A program made the position numbers and the translations under genes. The notes under the pieces are model-generated. The model was not told the origin of the DNA, did not search any database, and saw nothing but the letters and a program-made list of their open reading frames with translations. Shown here in pieces: positions 1 through 9,141 of a DNA stretch of 64,000 nt; position 1 is the stretch's first letter; each line of letters starts with the position of its first letter. Source of the stretch: Polaribacter huanghezhanensis (GTDB lineage: Bacteria; Bacteroidota; Bacteroidia; Flavobacteriales; Flavobacteriaceae); assembly GCF_030444335.1 (NCBI RefSeq), contig NZ_CP128595.1, positions 1,874,501 to 1,938,500 of the forward strand. Reading direction: 5' to 3'.

Positions 1-113
1 TCTTCAAAAGCCAACCATAAAGTTTGCATTACCAAAACAAATAAGACAATTAAAAAAGTAGCCACAAATGGCTTTATAAAACTTTTTAATATGTATTTGT
101 CTAGTAATTTCAT
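1..113 (-). CDS. LptF/LptG (YjgP/YjgQ) family permease, N-terminal fragment
   Basis: Only the first 37 codons lie in the window and the gene runs off the left edge. The reverse strand from position 113 reads MKLLDKYILKSFIKPF followed by a hydrophobic stretch (VATFLIVLFVLVMQ). This is the usual start of YjgP/YjgQ permeases: a short amphipathic segment ending in a first membrane helix. LptF/LptG form the inner-membrane part of the lipopolysaccharide export ABC transporter. The gene sits 24 bp downstream of the LolA gene on the same strand, a common flavobacterial order. Family assignment is likely, but F versus G cannot be decided from the fragment. Confidence 0.75.
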   Translation of the reverse strand, partial: MKLLDKYILKSFIKPFVATFLIVLFVLVMQTLWLAFE

Positions 114-137
114 AAAAAGTTTGTTATAAAAATAGTA

Positions 138-797
138 TTAATCAATACTATAATTCTTTTTTAAATAGGCTTTTTTATTAAAAACAAAAGTGTCTTTTGG
201 TAGTTTTTGATTGCTTTGTAACGAAGTGATTGTAAACGTAGTTTTAGAAGAGTTTGCTCCAGTCTGAACTAACTTGTAAATGTGTTTTGTTTTAAGCTCG
301 ATTCCTAATTCTACTTTTACAATATCAGAATCGCTATCAATTGGCGTTAATTCTACAAACTGAATTTCTTTTCCGTTTACAGTTGCTGTTTTTCCTAATT
401 TAAACGTGTAGCCATCTTGATAAAAGGTTAATAGTTTTGACGGATAAATAAATCCGTCTTCAGTATCAAAATCACCATCATTTATAGCAATTTCTTTTTC
501 ATCATGATTAATTACATACAGTTTTTCACCATCAAAGATAAAGTTATTTCCTATGTAATTTAAATTGTATTTCTCTCCTTCTAGAATGATGTTTCCTTTC
601 ATTGGTGGTTCATCACCTTCTTTAATTCCGGCAGCTTCATTGCTTAAACTCGAGGTAAATGCAATTTCCATATTTGTATATGAAGTCATGGTGCTAGAAA
701 CTTCATCCAGGAGTTTTTTTGCCTCATTATCTTGTGCAAAATTGCTTGTTGAAATCCCTATAAAAAGAAATAAAAAATAGATGGTTATGTTTTTCAT
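138..797 (-). CDS. lolA: Outer-membrane lipoprotein carrier protein LolA family
   Basis: A 219-residue protein with a signal peptide (about residues 1-21, ending NFAQ). The mature part has the LolA pattern: an early helix with a Ser/Thr-rich 'MTSYTNMEIAFTSS' segment, then beta strands with GDEPPMKGNIILEG, KYNLNYIGNNFIFDGEKLYVIN and a final strand region. LolA carries lipoproteins across the periplasm from LolCDE to the outer membrane. It lies 10 bp after ftsK on the same strand, as in many Bacteroidota, so the two are probably co-transcribed. Substrate transport is inferred from the family. Confidence 0.85.
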   Translation of the reverse strand: MKNITIYFLFLFIGISTSNFAQDNEAKKLLDEVSSTMTSYTNMEIAFTSSLSNEAAGIKEGDEPPMKGNIILEGEKYNLNYIGNNFIFDGEKLYVINHDEKEIAINDGDFDTEDGFIYPSKLLTFYQDGYTFKLGKTATVNGKEIQFVELTPIDSDSDIVKVELGIELKTKHIYKLVQTGANSSKTTFTITSLQSNQKLPKDTFVFNKKAYLKKNYSID

Positions 798-807
798 AAA
801 TTGAATT

Positions 808-3237
808 CTAATTTTGTTCGTTTGCTAATAATTGATCTAAAGCAACTAAATCAGTTACTAAAACTTGTCTGGCTTTACTTCCTTCAAATCCGCCAACAAT
901 TCCTGCAGCTTCTAATTGATCAATTAATCTACCTGCTCTATTGTATCCTAATTTTAATTTTCGTTGTAATAAAGAAGCAGAACCTTGTTGTGCGGTAACA
1001 ATTATTTCTGCGGCTTCTCTAAATAATTTATCTCTGTCTGCAATATCTATATCAAGAGATGTGCCAGCTTCTTCGCCAACATATTCGGGTAATAAATACG
1101 CTTCTGGATACGCTCTTTGCGAACCAATAAAGTCCGTGATTTTTTCAACTTCTGGCGTGTCTACAAAGGCACATTGAATTCTGTTTATTTCGTTTCCTGC
1201 GGTATATAATAAATCTCCACGACCAATTAATTGATCTGCTCCGCCAGCATCTAAAATAGTTCTAGAATCTATTTTTGAGGTAACTCTAAAGGCAATTCTT
1301 GCTGGAAAATTTGCTTTGATAATTCCTGTAATTACGTTAACAGACGGACGCTGAGTTGCTACAATTAAATGAATTCCGATGGCACGCGCTAATTGAGCCA
1401 AACGTGCAATAGGCGTTTCTACTTCTTTACCAGCAGTCATTATTAAATCTGCAAATTCATCAATAACCAAAACGATGTACGGCAAAAATTGATGTCCGTC
1501 ATTCGGATTTAATTTTCGCGCTTTAAACTTTACATTGTATTCTTTTATGTTACGAACCATTGCAGATTTAAGCAAATCATAACGATTGTCCATTTCTATA
1601 CACAAAGAATTTAGTGTGTTAATTACTTTGGTGGTGTCGGTAATAATTGCTTCTTCGCTGTCTGGTAATTTTGCTAAATAATGACGCTCAATTTTATTAA
1701 ACAACGTTAATTCTACTTTCTTCGGATCCACCAAAACAAACTTTACTTCTGCAGGATGTTTTTTGTACAATAACGATGTTAAAACAGCATTTAATCCAAC
1801 AGATTTCCCTTGCCCTGTTGCTCCAGCCATTAATAAATGTGGCATTTTTGCCAAATCGATGACAAAAGTTTCGTTAGAAATTGTTTTTCCTAAAGCAATG
1901 GGTAATTCCATTGGTGATTCTTGAAACTTCTTTGAAGAAATCACAGAATGCATCGAAACAATGGTTGCTTTTTTATTGGGAACTTCAATTCCGATGGTTC
2001 CTTTTCCTGGAATAGGAGCGATGATACGAATTCCTAATGCCGATAAAGACAACGCAATATCGTCTTCTAAATTTTTAATTTTAGAAATCCGAATTCCAGC
2101 TTCAGGAACAATTTCATACAAAGTAATCGTTGGACCAACAGTTGCTTTAATTTTTGCAATTTCGATTTTATAATTCTTAAGCGTTTCTAAAATTCTATTT
2201 TTATTTGCCTCTAATTCTTCAGGATCAATAGAAATGCTTTCGTTGTATTGTTTTAATAAATTAAAAGTGGGAAATTTAAAGTTTCCTAACTCTAAAGTTG
2301 GATCAAATTCTCCAAAATCTTTGACTAATTTTTCTGATAAATTTTCAGTAGAATGTTCTTCTTCTTCAATTTTATCGATATCTATTTGAACTTCTTTTTC
2401 TGTAATTTTTTCCTCACCTTCATTTGTTTCATTTTGTAAAACTACGTCTAATAAACTATCTTCATCTTTATTCGTTGTAGTATGTACATCCGAAAAACGA
2501 CTAATTGTTGGTTGTAAATTTGTTACAGATTTTTCAAATTCAGATTCTTTTTCGGTAGTGTTTTCAAATTCAAATTCGTTCTCAATAATAGCTTCTTCAA
2601 TCGATTTATCAATGGTGTCGTCTTCGGTTTTTTCTTTTTTCTTTGATCTAAATTTAGACAAAACACTTTCTGGAGTTACTTTAAAACGGATAACGATATA
2701 GGTTAAAAATAAAAAGCTTAACACAATTATCAATCCGGTTTTGCCTAAAAATGTTTGTAAATATTCATTAATTTCTACACCGATAATTCCTGCTAAAACA
2801 GCAAATTTACCTGGAACAAATCCTAGGGTAATTGAAAACCAAAGCATAATAAGTAACCCTAAATTCCAAGTTTTAACAACTCTTCTAAAAGGCATTTTAA
2901 ACAACCAATACAAACCGCTTACAAAAAGTAATATCGGAATGATAAATGCTGCAATTCCAAATCCGTCATAAATAAAAAAATGACTTAAGTTAGCACCAAC
3001 TTTACCCAAAAGGTTTTTTGTTTCAACCGTTTTATCAGCAAATTGAGTTAATGTACTTTGGTCTGCTTGCCAAGAAAAGAAAAATGAGAAAAAAGCAATG
3101 ATTAAAAAGAGTGAAAACAAAGCTAAAAACAATCCAAAAACAGTATGAGTTTGTCTATTGTTAAAAAATGCTTTTGCTTTTTGAAACCTAGGTTTTCTCA
3201 CTGTTTTTTGCTTTGTTGTTTTTGCTTTTTTAGCCAT
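808..3237 (-). CDS. ftsK: DNA translocase FtsK
   Basis: An 809-residue protein that couples chromosome segregation to cell division. A basic N-terminus is followed by four to five membrane helices (about residues 32-185) and an acidic, low-complexity linker (about 200-310) that is short compared with E. coli. The alpha/beta motor follows, with Walker A GATGQGKS at about 472-479, Walker B VLVIDEFADL, and the conserved ATQRPSVNVITGIIKAN segment. The C-terminal winged-helix gamma domain (about 735-805, ASLLQRKLKLGYNRAGRLID) reads the polarity sequences. The start at 3237 gives the usual lysine-rich tail MAKKAKTTKQ. It leads an operon with lolA. Confidence 0.97.
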   Translation of the reverse strand: MAKKAKTTKQKTVRKPRFQKAKAFFNNRQTHTVFGLFLALFSLFLIIAFFSFFFSWQADQSTLTQFADKTVETKNLLGKVGANLSHFFIYDGFGIAAFIIPILLFVSGLYWLFKMPFRRVVKTWNLGLLIMLWFSITLGFVPGKFAVLAGIIGVEINEYLQTFLGKTGLIIVLSFLFLTYIVIRFKVTPESVLSKFRSKKKEKTEDDTIDKSIEEAIIENEFEFENTTEKESEFEKSVTNLQPTISRFSDVHTTTNKDEDSLLDVVLQNETNEGEEKITEKEVQIDIDKIEEEEHSTENLSEKLVKDFGEFDPTLELGNFKFPTFNLLKQYNESISIDPEELEANKNRILETLKNYKIEIAKIKATVGPTITLYEIVPEAGIRISKIKNLEDDIALSLSALGIRIIAPIPGKGTIGIEVPNKKATIVSMHSVISSKKFQESPMELPIALGKTISNETFVIDLAKMPHLLMAGATGQGKSVGLNAVLTSLLYKKHPAEVKFVLVDPKKVELTLFNKIERHYLAKLPDSEEAIITDTTKVINTLNSLCIEMDNRYDLLKSAMVRNIKEYNVKFKARKLNPNDGHQFLPYIVLVIDEFADLIMTAGKEVETPIARLAQLARAIGIHLIVATQRPSVNVITGIIKANFPARIAFRVTSKIDSRTILDAGGADQLIGRGDLLYTAGNEINRIQCAFVDTPEVEKITDFIGSQRAYPEAYLLPEYVGEEAGTSLDIDIADRDKLFREAAEIIVTAQQGSASLLQRKLKLGYNRAGRLIDQLEAAGIVGGFEGSKARQVLVTDLVALDQLLANEQN

Positions 3238-3279
3238 TAATTAATTGTAGATTGTAAAAGTGTAAATATAAGTATTTGC

Positions 3280-3660
3280 TTAGAATAACTCTAGTATTTT
3301 AGGAATGTATATAATTCCGACAACAATTAGCGCAAATATGGCTGCAAAACTTGGTGCTCCAGCAGCAATGTCTTTAATGAATCCTATTTTTTTATGAAAT
3401 TCTGGATGCACAAAATCAGCCATTTTTTCTATTGCAGTATTACATGCTTCTGCAACTAAAACTAAAGCGATTACGATTAATTGCAACATCCATTCTGTTG
3501 CAGAAATATCAAAATAAAAACCAATAAAGAATGAAATAAGACCTATAAAAAACTGTGCTTTTATACTATCTTCTGTTGTTATTAATAACCACATTCCTTT
3601 TAAAGCAAACCTCATGCTTCGTAGTCTCCCTTTTAAAAAACCATCATTTGGATTTTTCAT
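3280..3660 (-). CDS. dgkA: Diacylglycerol/undecaprenol kinase family protein
   Basis: A 126-residue integral membrane kinase of the DgkA family, the usual length. It shows the family signature EACNTAIEKMADFV and the later KDIAAGAPSF segment, with three hydrophobic helices (about residues 36-53, 58-76 and 100-122). These enzymes phosphorylate diacylglycerol or, in the Gram-positive-like subgroup, undecaprenol, recycling lipid carriers. The usual KD-AAGAV reads KDIAAGAPS here. The gene follows tpx by 3 bp, so the two are co-transcribed. Which lipid is used cannot be told from sequence. Confidence 0.88.
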   Translation of the reverse strand: MKNPNDGFLKGRLRSMRFALKGMWLLITTEDSIKAQFFIGLISFFIGFYFDISATEWMLQLIVIALVLVAEACNTAIEKMADFVHPEFHKKIGFIKDIAAGAPSFAAIFALIVVGIIYIPKILELF

Positions 3661-3663
3661 GTT

Positions 3664-4161
3664 CTAGATTGATTTTAATGCGGCTTCATAATTTGGCTCG
3701 TCAACAATTTCTGAAACTTGTTCTGTATAAATTACATTTCCGTTTTCATAAACAATAACAATTGCTCTTGAATTTAGATTTGCTAAAGGACCATTTGTAA
3801 TTTCTAATTGATAATCTTTTCCGAATTTTCCAGTAGCAAAATCTGATAACATAATCACATTTTCAATGCCTTCTGCACCACAAAAACGAGCCTGGGCAAA
3901 AGGTAAATCTCTAGAAATACAAGCAACAATAGTGTTTTCTAAATTGGCTGCTTTTTTATTAAATTCTCTAACTGATGCAGCGCAAGTTCCGGTGTCAATA
4001 CTCGGAAAAATGTTTAAAATTACTTTTTTTCCAGAAAAATCTGATAATTTTTTAGAAGATAAATCGACTGTTGTTAAATTGAAGTTTGGAGCTTTTTCTC
4101 CTACTTTTGGTAAATCTCCGATGGTGTTTATTGCATTTCCTTTTAAAGTGATATTTGCCAT
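3664..4161 (-). CDS. tpx: Thiol peroxidase Tpx (atypical 2-Cys peroxiredoxin)
   Basis: A 165-residue peroxiredoxin with the Tpx hallmark SIDTGTCAASVREFN. The peroxidatic cysteine is Cys60 and the resolving cysteine Cys94 (ARFCGAEG), matching the Cys61/Cys95 pair of E. coli Tpx; Cys81 is extra. It reduces hydrogen peroxide and alkyl hydroperoxides with thioredoxin as donor. The start at 4161 follows an A-rich leader and gives MANITLKGNAINTIG, the normal family N-terminus. It is the first gene of a two-gene unit with dgkA. Confidence 0.96.
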   Translation of the reverse strand: MANITLKGNAINTIGDLPKVGEKAPNFNLTTVDLSSKKLSDFSGKKVILNIFPSIDTGTCAASVREFNKKAANLENTIVACISRDLPFAQARFCGAEGIENVIMLSDFATGKFGKDYQLEITNGPLANLNSRAIVIVYENGNVIYTEQVSEIVDEPNYEAALKSI

Positions 4162-4352
4162 TTTAGTGTTTTTTTAGAATTTCAAAAATAAGAATAATTA
4201 AATTATTTTGGGTAGTTATAAATCTTTAAAACCTAATAATTATTTGATCATATTCTAGGATTAATAAATTTTTTATGATAAAAAAAACCGCAACTTAATT
4301 AATTGCGTAAGTATGGTTGAAACAATATTATTAATCAATTAATTTATTTATT

Positions 4353-4910
4353 ATGAAAAATTCAAATTATTTTAAAGCTTCCGTATTCATTTTTACATTA
4401 TTACTAGGGCAAACTATTTTTGCTCAAAAAACCAAAATGGTTGGCGGTGCAGAAATGTATCCAACTAAAAACATTATTGAGAATGCTGTGAATTCTAAAG
4501 ATCACACAACACTAGTTGCTGCAGTAAAAGCTGCTGATTTAGTGGGCGTTTTATCTAGCGATGGACCTTTTACGGTTTTTGCACCAACAAATAAAGCTTT
4601 TAGTATGTTGCCAAAAGGTACAGTAGAGACTTTATTAAAACCAGAAAATAAGATGAAGTTACAATCAATTTTAAAGTATCATGTTGTTGCAGGGAAATGG
4701 AATGCAAAAGATATTATAAAAATAATAAAAAAACATAACGGTAAAGCAGTTATTAAAACAGTTAGTGGTGGTGAAATTACTGCTTGGATGAAAGGGGAAA
4801 ATGTTTATATCTCTGATGAAAATGGTAGAAAAGCTAAAGTTACTATTGCAGATGTAAATCAGTCTAATGGAGTTATCCACGTAATTGACGCTGTTTTATT
4901 ACCAAAGTAA
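4353..4910 (+). CDS. Secreted fasciclin-domain protein
   Basis: A 185-residue exported protein. The signal peptide (about 1-24, ending IFAQ) is followed by one fasciclin (FAS1) domain. It carries both conserved FAS1 boxes: FTVFAPTNKAFSMLP (H1) and the final strand NGVIHVIDAVLLP (H2), with the central YHVV. Fasciclin domains act in adhesion and surface interactions, but no ligand can be predicted. The gene stands alone: its promoter region (about 4289-4320) has short inverted arms CGCAA/TTGCG just before a TATGGTTG -7-like box, and a strong terminator follows it. Confidence 0.92.
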   Translation: MKNSNYFKASVFIFTLLLGQTIFAQKTKMVGGAEMYPTKNIIENAVNSKDHTTLVAAVKAADLVGVLSSDGPFTVFAPTNKAFSMLPKGTVETLLKPENKMKLQSILKYHVVAGKWNAKDIIKIIKKHNGKAVIKTVSGGEITAWMKGENVYISDENGRKAKVTIADVNQSNGVIHVIDAVLLPK

Positions 4911-4935
4911 TCAATGTTGTAATTATTTGAATATG

Positions 4936-4991
4936 TAACACGCTAAATAGCGTTACAGAAAAAAGCTGCTTTTTTAAAAGCAGTTTTTTTT
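4936..4991 (+). terminator. Tandem hairpins, intrinsic terminator after the fasciclin gene
   Basis: A first hairpin (GTAAC..CGCTA-aa-TAGCG..TTAC, about 4936-4957) is followed by a second with stem CTGCTTTT/AAAAGCAG (4966-4983) and then a run of eight T. The second has the form of a Rho-independent terminator. Between here and 5161 there is only the promoter region of the MATE gene. Confidence 0.8.
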
Positions 4992-5160
4992 GTTTAACTT
5001 TTTTATATAATACCAATTTTAGTAGTTATAAATGATCATTAAAATTATAAAGTGTTATGTAACATTTCAATAGGGTATTTTACGTGTTTTTTAAATTAAA
5101 ATATCTCGATGTAGAACTTCAAATTTGTATTTTCGCATTCTGAAAATAGTGAATTTTAGC

Positions 5161-6540
5161 GTGAACTTATCTTTATACACATCAGAATTTAAATACAATT
5201 GGAAACTTGCAGCACCTGTAATGTTAGGGATGTTGGGGCATACTTTTGTGAGTTTTGTAGATAATATAATGGTTGGGCAATTAGGAACAGCAGAATTAGC
5301 AGCGGTTTCTTTAGGAAACAGTTTCATGTTTATTGCCATGTCTTTAGGAATTGGATTTTCTACAGCAATAACTCCTTTAATTGCAGAAGCCGATTCGGCA
5401 AATAATTTTGATAAAGCAAAATCTACTTTTAAACACGGATTGTTTTTATGTACTGTTTTAGGAATTGCATTGTTCTTATTGGTGTTTTTTGCAAAACCAT
5501 TAATGTATTTAATGAAACAGCCAACAGAAGTGGTTGAGTTGGCAATTCCGTATTTAGATTTGGTGGCTTTTTCGTTAATTCCGTTAGTTATTTTTCAAGC
5601 ATTAAAACAATTTAGTGATGGACTATCCATGACTAAATATCCTATGTATGCTACATTACTTGCCAATGTTTTAAATGTTTTGTTAAACTATTTATTGATT
5701 TTTGGAAAGTTTGGTTTTCCTGAAATGGGAATGGTTGGTGCAGCTTACGGAACATTGCTTTCTCGTGCAGTAATGGTTGTCTATTTATGGTGGTTATTGT
5801 CAAAAAAAGAACGTTCAAAACGCTTGATTGCCAATCTAAAATTCTTTATGCTTGATAAATTGATGATTCGGAAACTCATTAATTTAGGAGCACCAAGTGC
5901 AATGCAAATGTTTTTTGAAGTGGCTATTTTTACAGCAGCAATTTGGTTGAGTGGTTTGTTGGGGAAAAATCCACAAGCAGCAAATCAAATCGCATTAAAT
6001 TTATCTTCAATGACTTTTATGGTTGCCATGGGATTAAGTGTTGCATCAATGATTAGAGTAGGAAATCAAAAAGGATTACACAATTATAAAGAACTTAGAA
6101 GAATCGCATTTTCTATCTTTTTTATGGCAATTTTATTATCTGTTTTCTTTGCGATTATCTTCTTTTTATTCCACCAATATTTACCAAGAATTTACGTAGA
6201 TTTTGATGACTCTGTTAATTTTGTTGATAATATGGAAGTTGTTTCTATAGCATCACAACTGTTAATTGCAGCAGCAATTTTTCAAATTTCAGATGGAATT
6301 CAAGTAGTAGTTTTAGGTGCTTTGCGTGGTTTACAAGATGTAAAGATCCCGACAATTCTTACCTTTATTTCGTACTGGTTAATTGGCTTTCCGGTAAGTT
6401 ATTATTTCGGAAAAGAAGAACATTTAGGCAGTTTCGGAATTTGGCTTGGTTTATTAGCCGGATTATCAACCGCAGCCATTTTATTATATATTCGTTTTAA
6501 TTATTTAACTTTAAAACTTATTAGAGAGAAAGAAAACTAA
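5161..6540 (+). CDS. MATE family multidrug efflux transporter
   Basis: A polytopic membrane protein of about 459 residues with twelve predicted helices and the MATE pattern MLGHTFVSFVDNIMVGQLGTAELAAVSLGN near the N-terminus. It exports drugs or organic cations using a Na+ or H+ gradient. The open frame extends to a TTG at 5125, but the region before 5149 contains a TATTTTCG promoter-like box. I therefore prefer GTG 5161 (protein start M-N-L-S-L-Y-T-S-E-F), with GTG 5149 as an alternative. A dispersed repeat follows directly. The substrate is unknown. Confidence 0.9.
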   Translation: MNLSLYTSEFKYNWKLAAPVMLGMLGHTFVSFVDNIMVGQLGTAELAAVSLGNSFMFIAMSLGIGFSTAITPLIAEADSANNFDKAKSTFKHGLFLCTVLGIALFLLVFFAKPLMYLMKQPTEVVELAIPYLDLVAFSLIPLVIFQALKQFSDGLSMTKYPMYATLLANVLNVLLNYLLIFGKFGFPEMGMVGAAYGTLLSRAVMVVYLWWLLSKKERSKRLIANLKFFMLDKLMIRKLINLGAPSAMQMFFEVAIFTAAIWLSGLLGKNPQAANQIALNLSSMTFMVAMGLSVASMIRVGNQKGLHNYKELRRIAFSIFFMAILLSVFFAIIFFLFHQYLPRIYVDFDDSVNFVDNMEVVSIASQLLIAAAIFQISDGIQVVVLGALRGLQDVKIPTILTFISYWLIGFPVSYYFGKEEHLGSFGIWLGLLAGLSTAAILLYIRFNYLTLKLIREKEN

Positions 6541-6623
6541 TGTCTCTTTGAGCGAAGTCGAGAGGTTCTAGGTTAGCAGTTCTTGATACAATTTTCTTAT
6601 TCTCGACTTCGCTCGAATTGACA
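6541..6623. repeat. Dispersed palindromic repeat, TCTCGACTnCGCTCGA family, copy 1
   Basis: Two outward arms, TGAGCGAAGTCGAGA (6549 on) and TTCTCGACTTCGCTCGA (6600 on), pair with each other and are bounded by TGTC and TGACA. A third partial arm, ACTCGAACTGACA, follows at about 6631. Related copies occur at 20522-20585 and 63251-63325. Confidence 0.85.
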
Positions 6624-6670
6624 GAAAATCACTCGAACTGACAGTACAACATAAAAGAAAAAAAGAAAAC

Positions 6671-6895
6671 ATGGAGTTACCAAAATTTTTATTAGCAGAC
6701 AACAGCAATTTCCCAGATGATATTTTTGTATTACACACAGAATATCCTCGTTTTTTAATCAATTTAAAAGACGACGATGTAGAATGGTTTGAAGATTTGT
6801 CTGGAGAAAACGAAGAAGATATTGCTACTGAATTAGCAGATTTAATGGATAAAGCTGGCGAATTTTACGATACAGAAATGAAGCAATTTGAATAA
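6671..6895 (+). CDS. Small acidic conserved protein
   Basis: A 74-residue, strongly acidic protein (MELPKFLLADNSNFPDDIF, then NLKDDDVEWFEDLSGENEED) with no signal peptide, membrane helix or recognised catalytic motif. The coding frame is clean, and an A-rich leader (agaaaaaaagaaaac) precedes the ATG. I do not recognise a named family. It looks like a small cytosolic protein of the kind widely conserved in Flavobacteriia. It is convergent with the J-domain gene. No function is proposed. Confidence 0.75.
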   Translation: MELPKFLLADNSNFPDDIFVLHTEYPRFLINLKDDDVEWFEDLSGENEEDIATELADLMDKAGEFYDTEMKQFE

Positions 6896-6934
6896 TCTGG
6901 TGAATTTTTAGAAAAAATCCACCAAATTATATAT

Positions 6935-7381
6935 TTAAGCCATTACAGCTGCTTTCTTTGATTTTCTGTAAATAAAAGAATTGAAAATATTTCTTTTTCC
7001 GAAGTTATTCATAGATTTTGCATTTACAAACTTTCCAAAAAGAATACGACTCACACCAAAGTATTCGTAGGTGTTTCCATCCGTAAAAGTAACTTCTAAC
7101 AACATGCTTTTATGATGCCAATCTGCTACTTGAAATTCTGTAATAGTAGTTTTGTAATCTTCTAAATTTGCAGCTTTCGTTTCTGGAGCAATGCTCACTA
7201 AAAAATGATAGCCATCAATAATTTTAGTACTTTCTATTTCTGCAATTTCTTTTTTGTCTTCTTCTAAAAATTTATCGGGATGCCATTGTTTTACCAAATT
7301 TCTGTAGGTAGTTTTTAGCTCTTTTAAATCGACAGTTCCTTCAACATTAAATAACTTTTTATATTGGCTGATTCTTTTCAT
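6935..7381 (-). CDS. J-domain protein with C-terminal KTSC domain
   Basis: A 148-residue protein. The N-terminal part (about 1-65) is a J domain with the diagnostic HPD in KQWHPDKFLEE, so it should stimulate an Hsp70 (DnaK). The C-terminal part (about 85-140: SMLLEVTFTDGNTYEYFGVSRILFGKFVNAKSMNNFGKRNI) matches the KTSC fold, a small domain of unclear role often linked to nucleic-acid-associated proteins. The J domain begins at residue 1 with no Gly/Phe linker or zinc finger, so this is a type III co-chaperone rather than DnaJ. Confidence 0.85.
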   Translation of the reverse strand: MKRISQYKKLFNVEGTVDLKELKTTYRNLVKQWHPDKFLEEDKKEIAEIESTKIIDGYHFLVSIAPETKAANLEDYKTTITEFQVADWHHKSMLLEVTFTDGNTYEYFGVSRILFGKFVNAKSMNNFGKRNIFNSFIYRKSKKAAVMA

Positions 7382-7531
7382 TTTCGTGTTTTCAAATTGG
7401 AGTGCAAAACTATTGATATTTAATGGATTAAAAGCGAATTATTCTGCCTTTTTTATATGCACTTTTTTGAAGGTAAAATAGTGATTTTTAAGAAAGTATT
7501 TCCCGCTGTTTTATTGCTGTAAAGATGTTTG

Positions 7532-9034
7532 TTATAGTGAAACTTCTTTTGTATTGTTTTTAGGCGGAAATAGTTTTGAAACAATAAATCCAACCAACAT
7601 CGCCAAGGCAAAAGAAGGCGCAAGCACATCTAATTCTACAAAATACGCACCAACACTTTCAAGATTTGAAATCACAAACTTGAATATGATTACAGATAAA
7701 AAACCAGTAATCATAGATGCAATCGCTCCTTTTTCAGAATAGCCTTTCCAAAAAAGAGAAAGGATAATTACAGGACAAAAAGTAGCTGCGATTCCAGACC
7801 AACCAAAAATCATAATCCAAAAAACCTGTCGATCAGGATACAAATTGTATAAAAGAATGGCAATTCCAAGTGCCGCTAATGCCATGGCAACTGTTACGAA
7901 TCTCGAAAACTTTGTCAAGTCTTCATCTTTTAAATCGGGTCTCAATATTTTCTGATAAAAATCACGTGTAATTGCACTAGAAGCAAGAATTAACAAAGAA
8001 TCAATGGTAGACATAATTGCAGAAAGTACAATGGCAATAAAGATTGCTACCAGAATTGTTGGTAAAAATTCGTTGGTAATCATGCTTAAAACATTTTCGC
8101 CACCGTTTCCTAAAATTGCTTCCGGATCTTGCCCTTCTGATGTAAAATAAATTCGTGCTAAAATTCCAATGGTTACTGCTGCTGCATCTGTCAACAGCGT
8201 AAAAAGTAGTGCAACCCATTTCCCTTTATCAATTTCATTTTCGCTTTTAATCGACATAAAACGAACATATACTTGTGGTGATCCTAAAAAACCCAAACCA
8301 ATCATTGAGAAACCAAGAATGGTAAAAAGGTTCATCAACCAATCGTCGCTTCTTCCCATTATTTGTGTTAACGTTGGATCAATTGCGTTCAATCCAAGAG
8401 TAATTCCTGCTCCATGATCCATAGAAAACCACACAACAATTGGCAGTAAAACCAATCCAAAAAACATTAAAATTCCTTGAAACATATCAGACCAAACTGC
8501 AGCTACGAACCCTCCAATAAAAATATAAACTAAAACAATGCAAAAGCCAATTAGTGCGCCAATTCGATAATCAATATTAAGCATCGATTCAAATGCAATT
8601 CCGGTTACATCCATTTGTGATGCCACATAAATAACGACAAAAATGACCAATGCAGAAGCCGAAATAATTCGCAATGTATTTGTAGATGATTTAAAGTGAC
8701 TTTGTAAATAATCTGGAATTGTGATTGCTTTAAATTTGTCAGAGCGTCTTTTAAAGCGTTTTGCCATAAATTGCCAAGAAATAAAAACGCCGAGTAATTC
8801 TCCAAATACCACCCAATAACCAGAATAACCAGCCATTGCGCCCATCCCTGTTAAACCGATTAAAAGCCAACCAGATTCTCCAGTTGCTCTTGCAGAAAAT
8901 GCAATTGCCCAAAACCCCATTTTTTTTCCGCCCACATAATAATCACTCATGCTTTTAACTCTCCTCGAAGCTAAAATTCCGATGAAGAATAAAATAGAAA
9001 CATAAATTGCTAGGACGATAAGTTTTGTAATCAT
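7532..9034 (-). CDS. putP: Sodium/proline symporter (SSS family)
   Basis: A 500-residue sodium:solute symporter with about 13 membrane helices. The N-terminal half has the PutP-type stretch RATGESGWLLIGLTGMGAMAG, and the middle has FLGSPQVYVRFMSIKS. The family couples Na+ influx to solute uptake; proline is the most likely substrate by similarity of helices 1-3, but other solutes are possible. The start at 9034 (MITKLIVLAIYVSILFF) begins directly in helix 1. It stands alone, flanked by short AT-rich gaps; 7382-7531 holds no gene. Confidence 0.88.
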   Translation of the reverse strand: MITKLIVLAIYVSILFFIGILASRRVKSMSDYYVGGKKMGFWAIAFSARATGESGWLLIGLTGMGAMAGYSGYWVVFGELLGVFISWQFMAKRFKRRSDKFKAITIPDYLQSHFKSSTNTLRIISASALVIFVVIYVASQMDVTGIAFESMLNIDYRIGALIGFCIVLVYIFIGGFVAAVWSDMFQGILMFFGLVLLPIVVWFSMDHGAGITLGLNAIDPTLTQIMGRSDDWLMNLFTILGFSMIGLGFLGSPQVYVRFMSIKSENEIDKGKWVALLFTLLTDAAAVTIGILARIYFTSEGQDPEAILGNGGENVLSMITNEFLPTILVAIFIAIVLSAIMSTIDSLLILASSAITRDFYQKILRPDLKDEDLTKFSRFVTVAMALAALGIAILLYNLYPDRQVFWIMIFGWSGIAATFCPVIILSLFWKGYSEKGAIASMITGFLSVIIFKFVISNLESVGAYFVELDVLAPSFALAMLVGFIVSKLFPPKNNTKEVSL

Positions 9035-9141
9035 AGAGTTTTTTTTAATTGAATCGTTGAAGTTACAATTTTTCTAATAGAAGGGGATTATAGGATTAGT
9101 TAGGTATGTAAACTCTTTAGAAGCTGTGTTAAGCATTTATA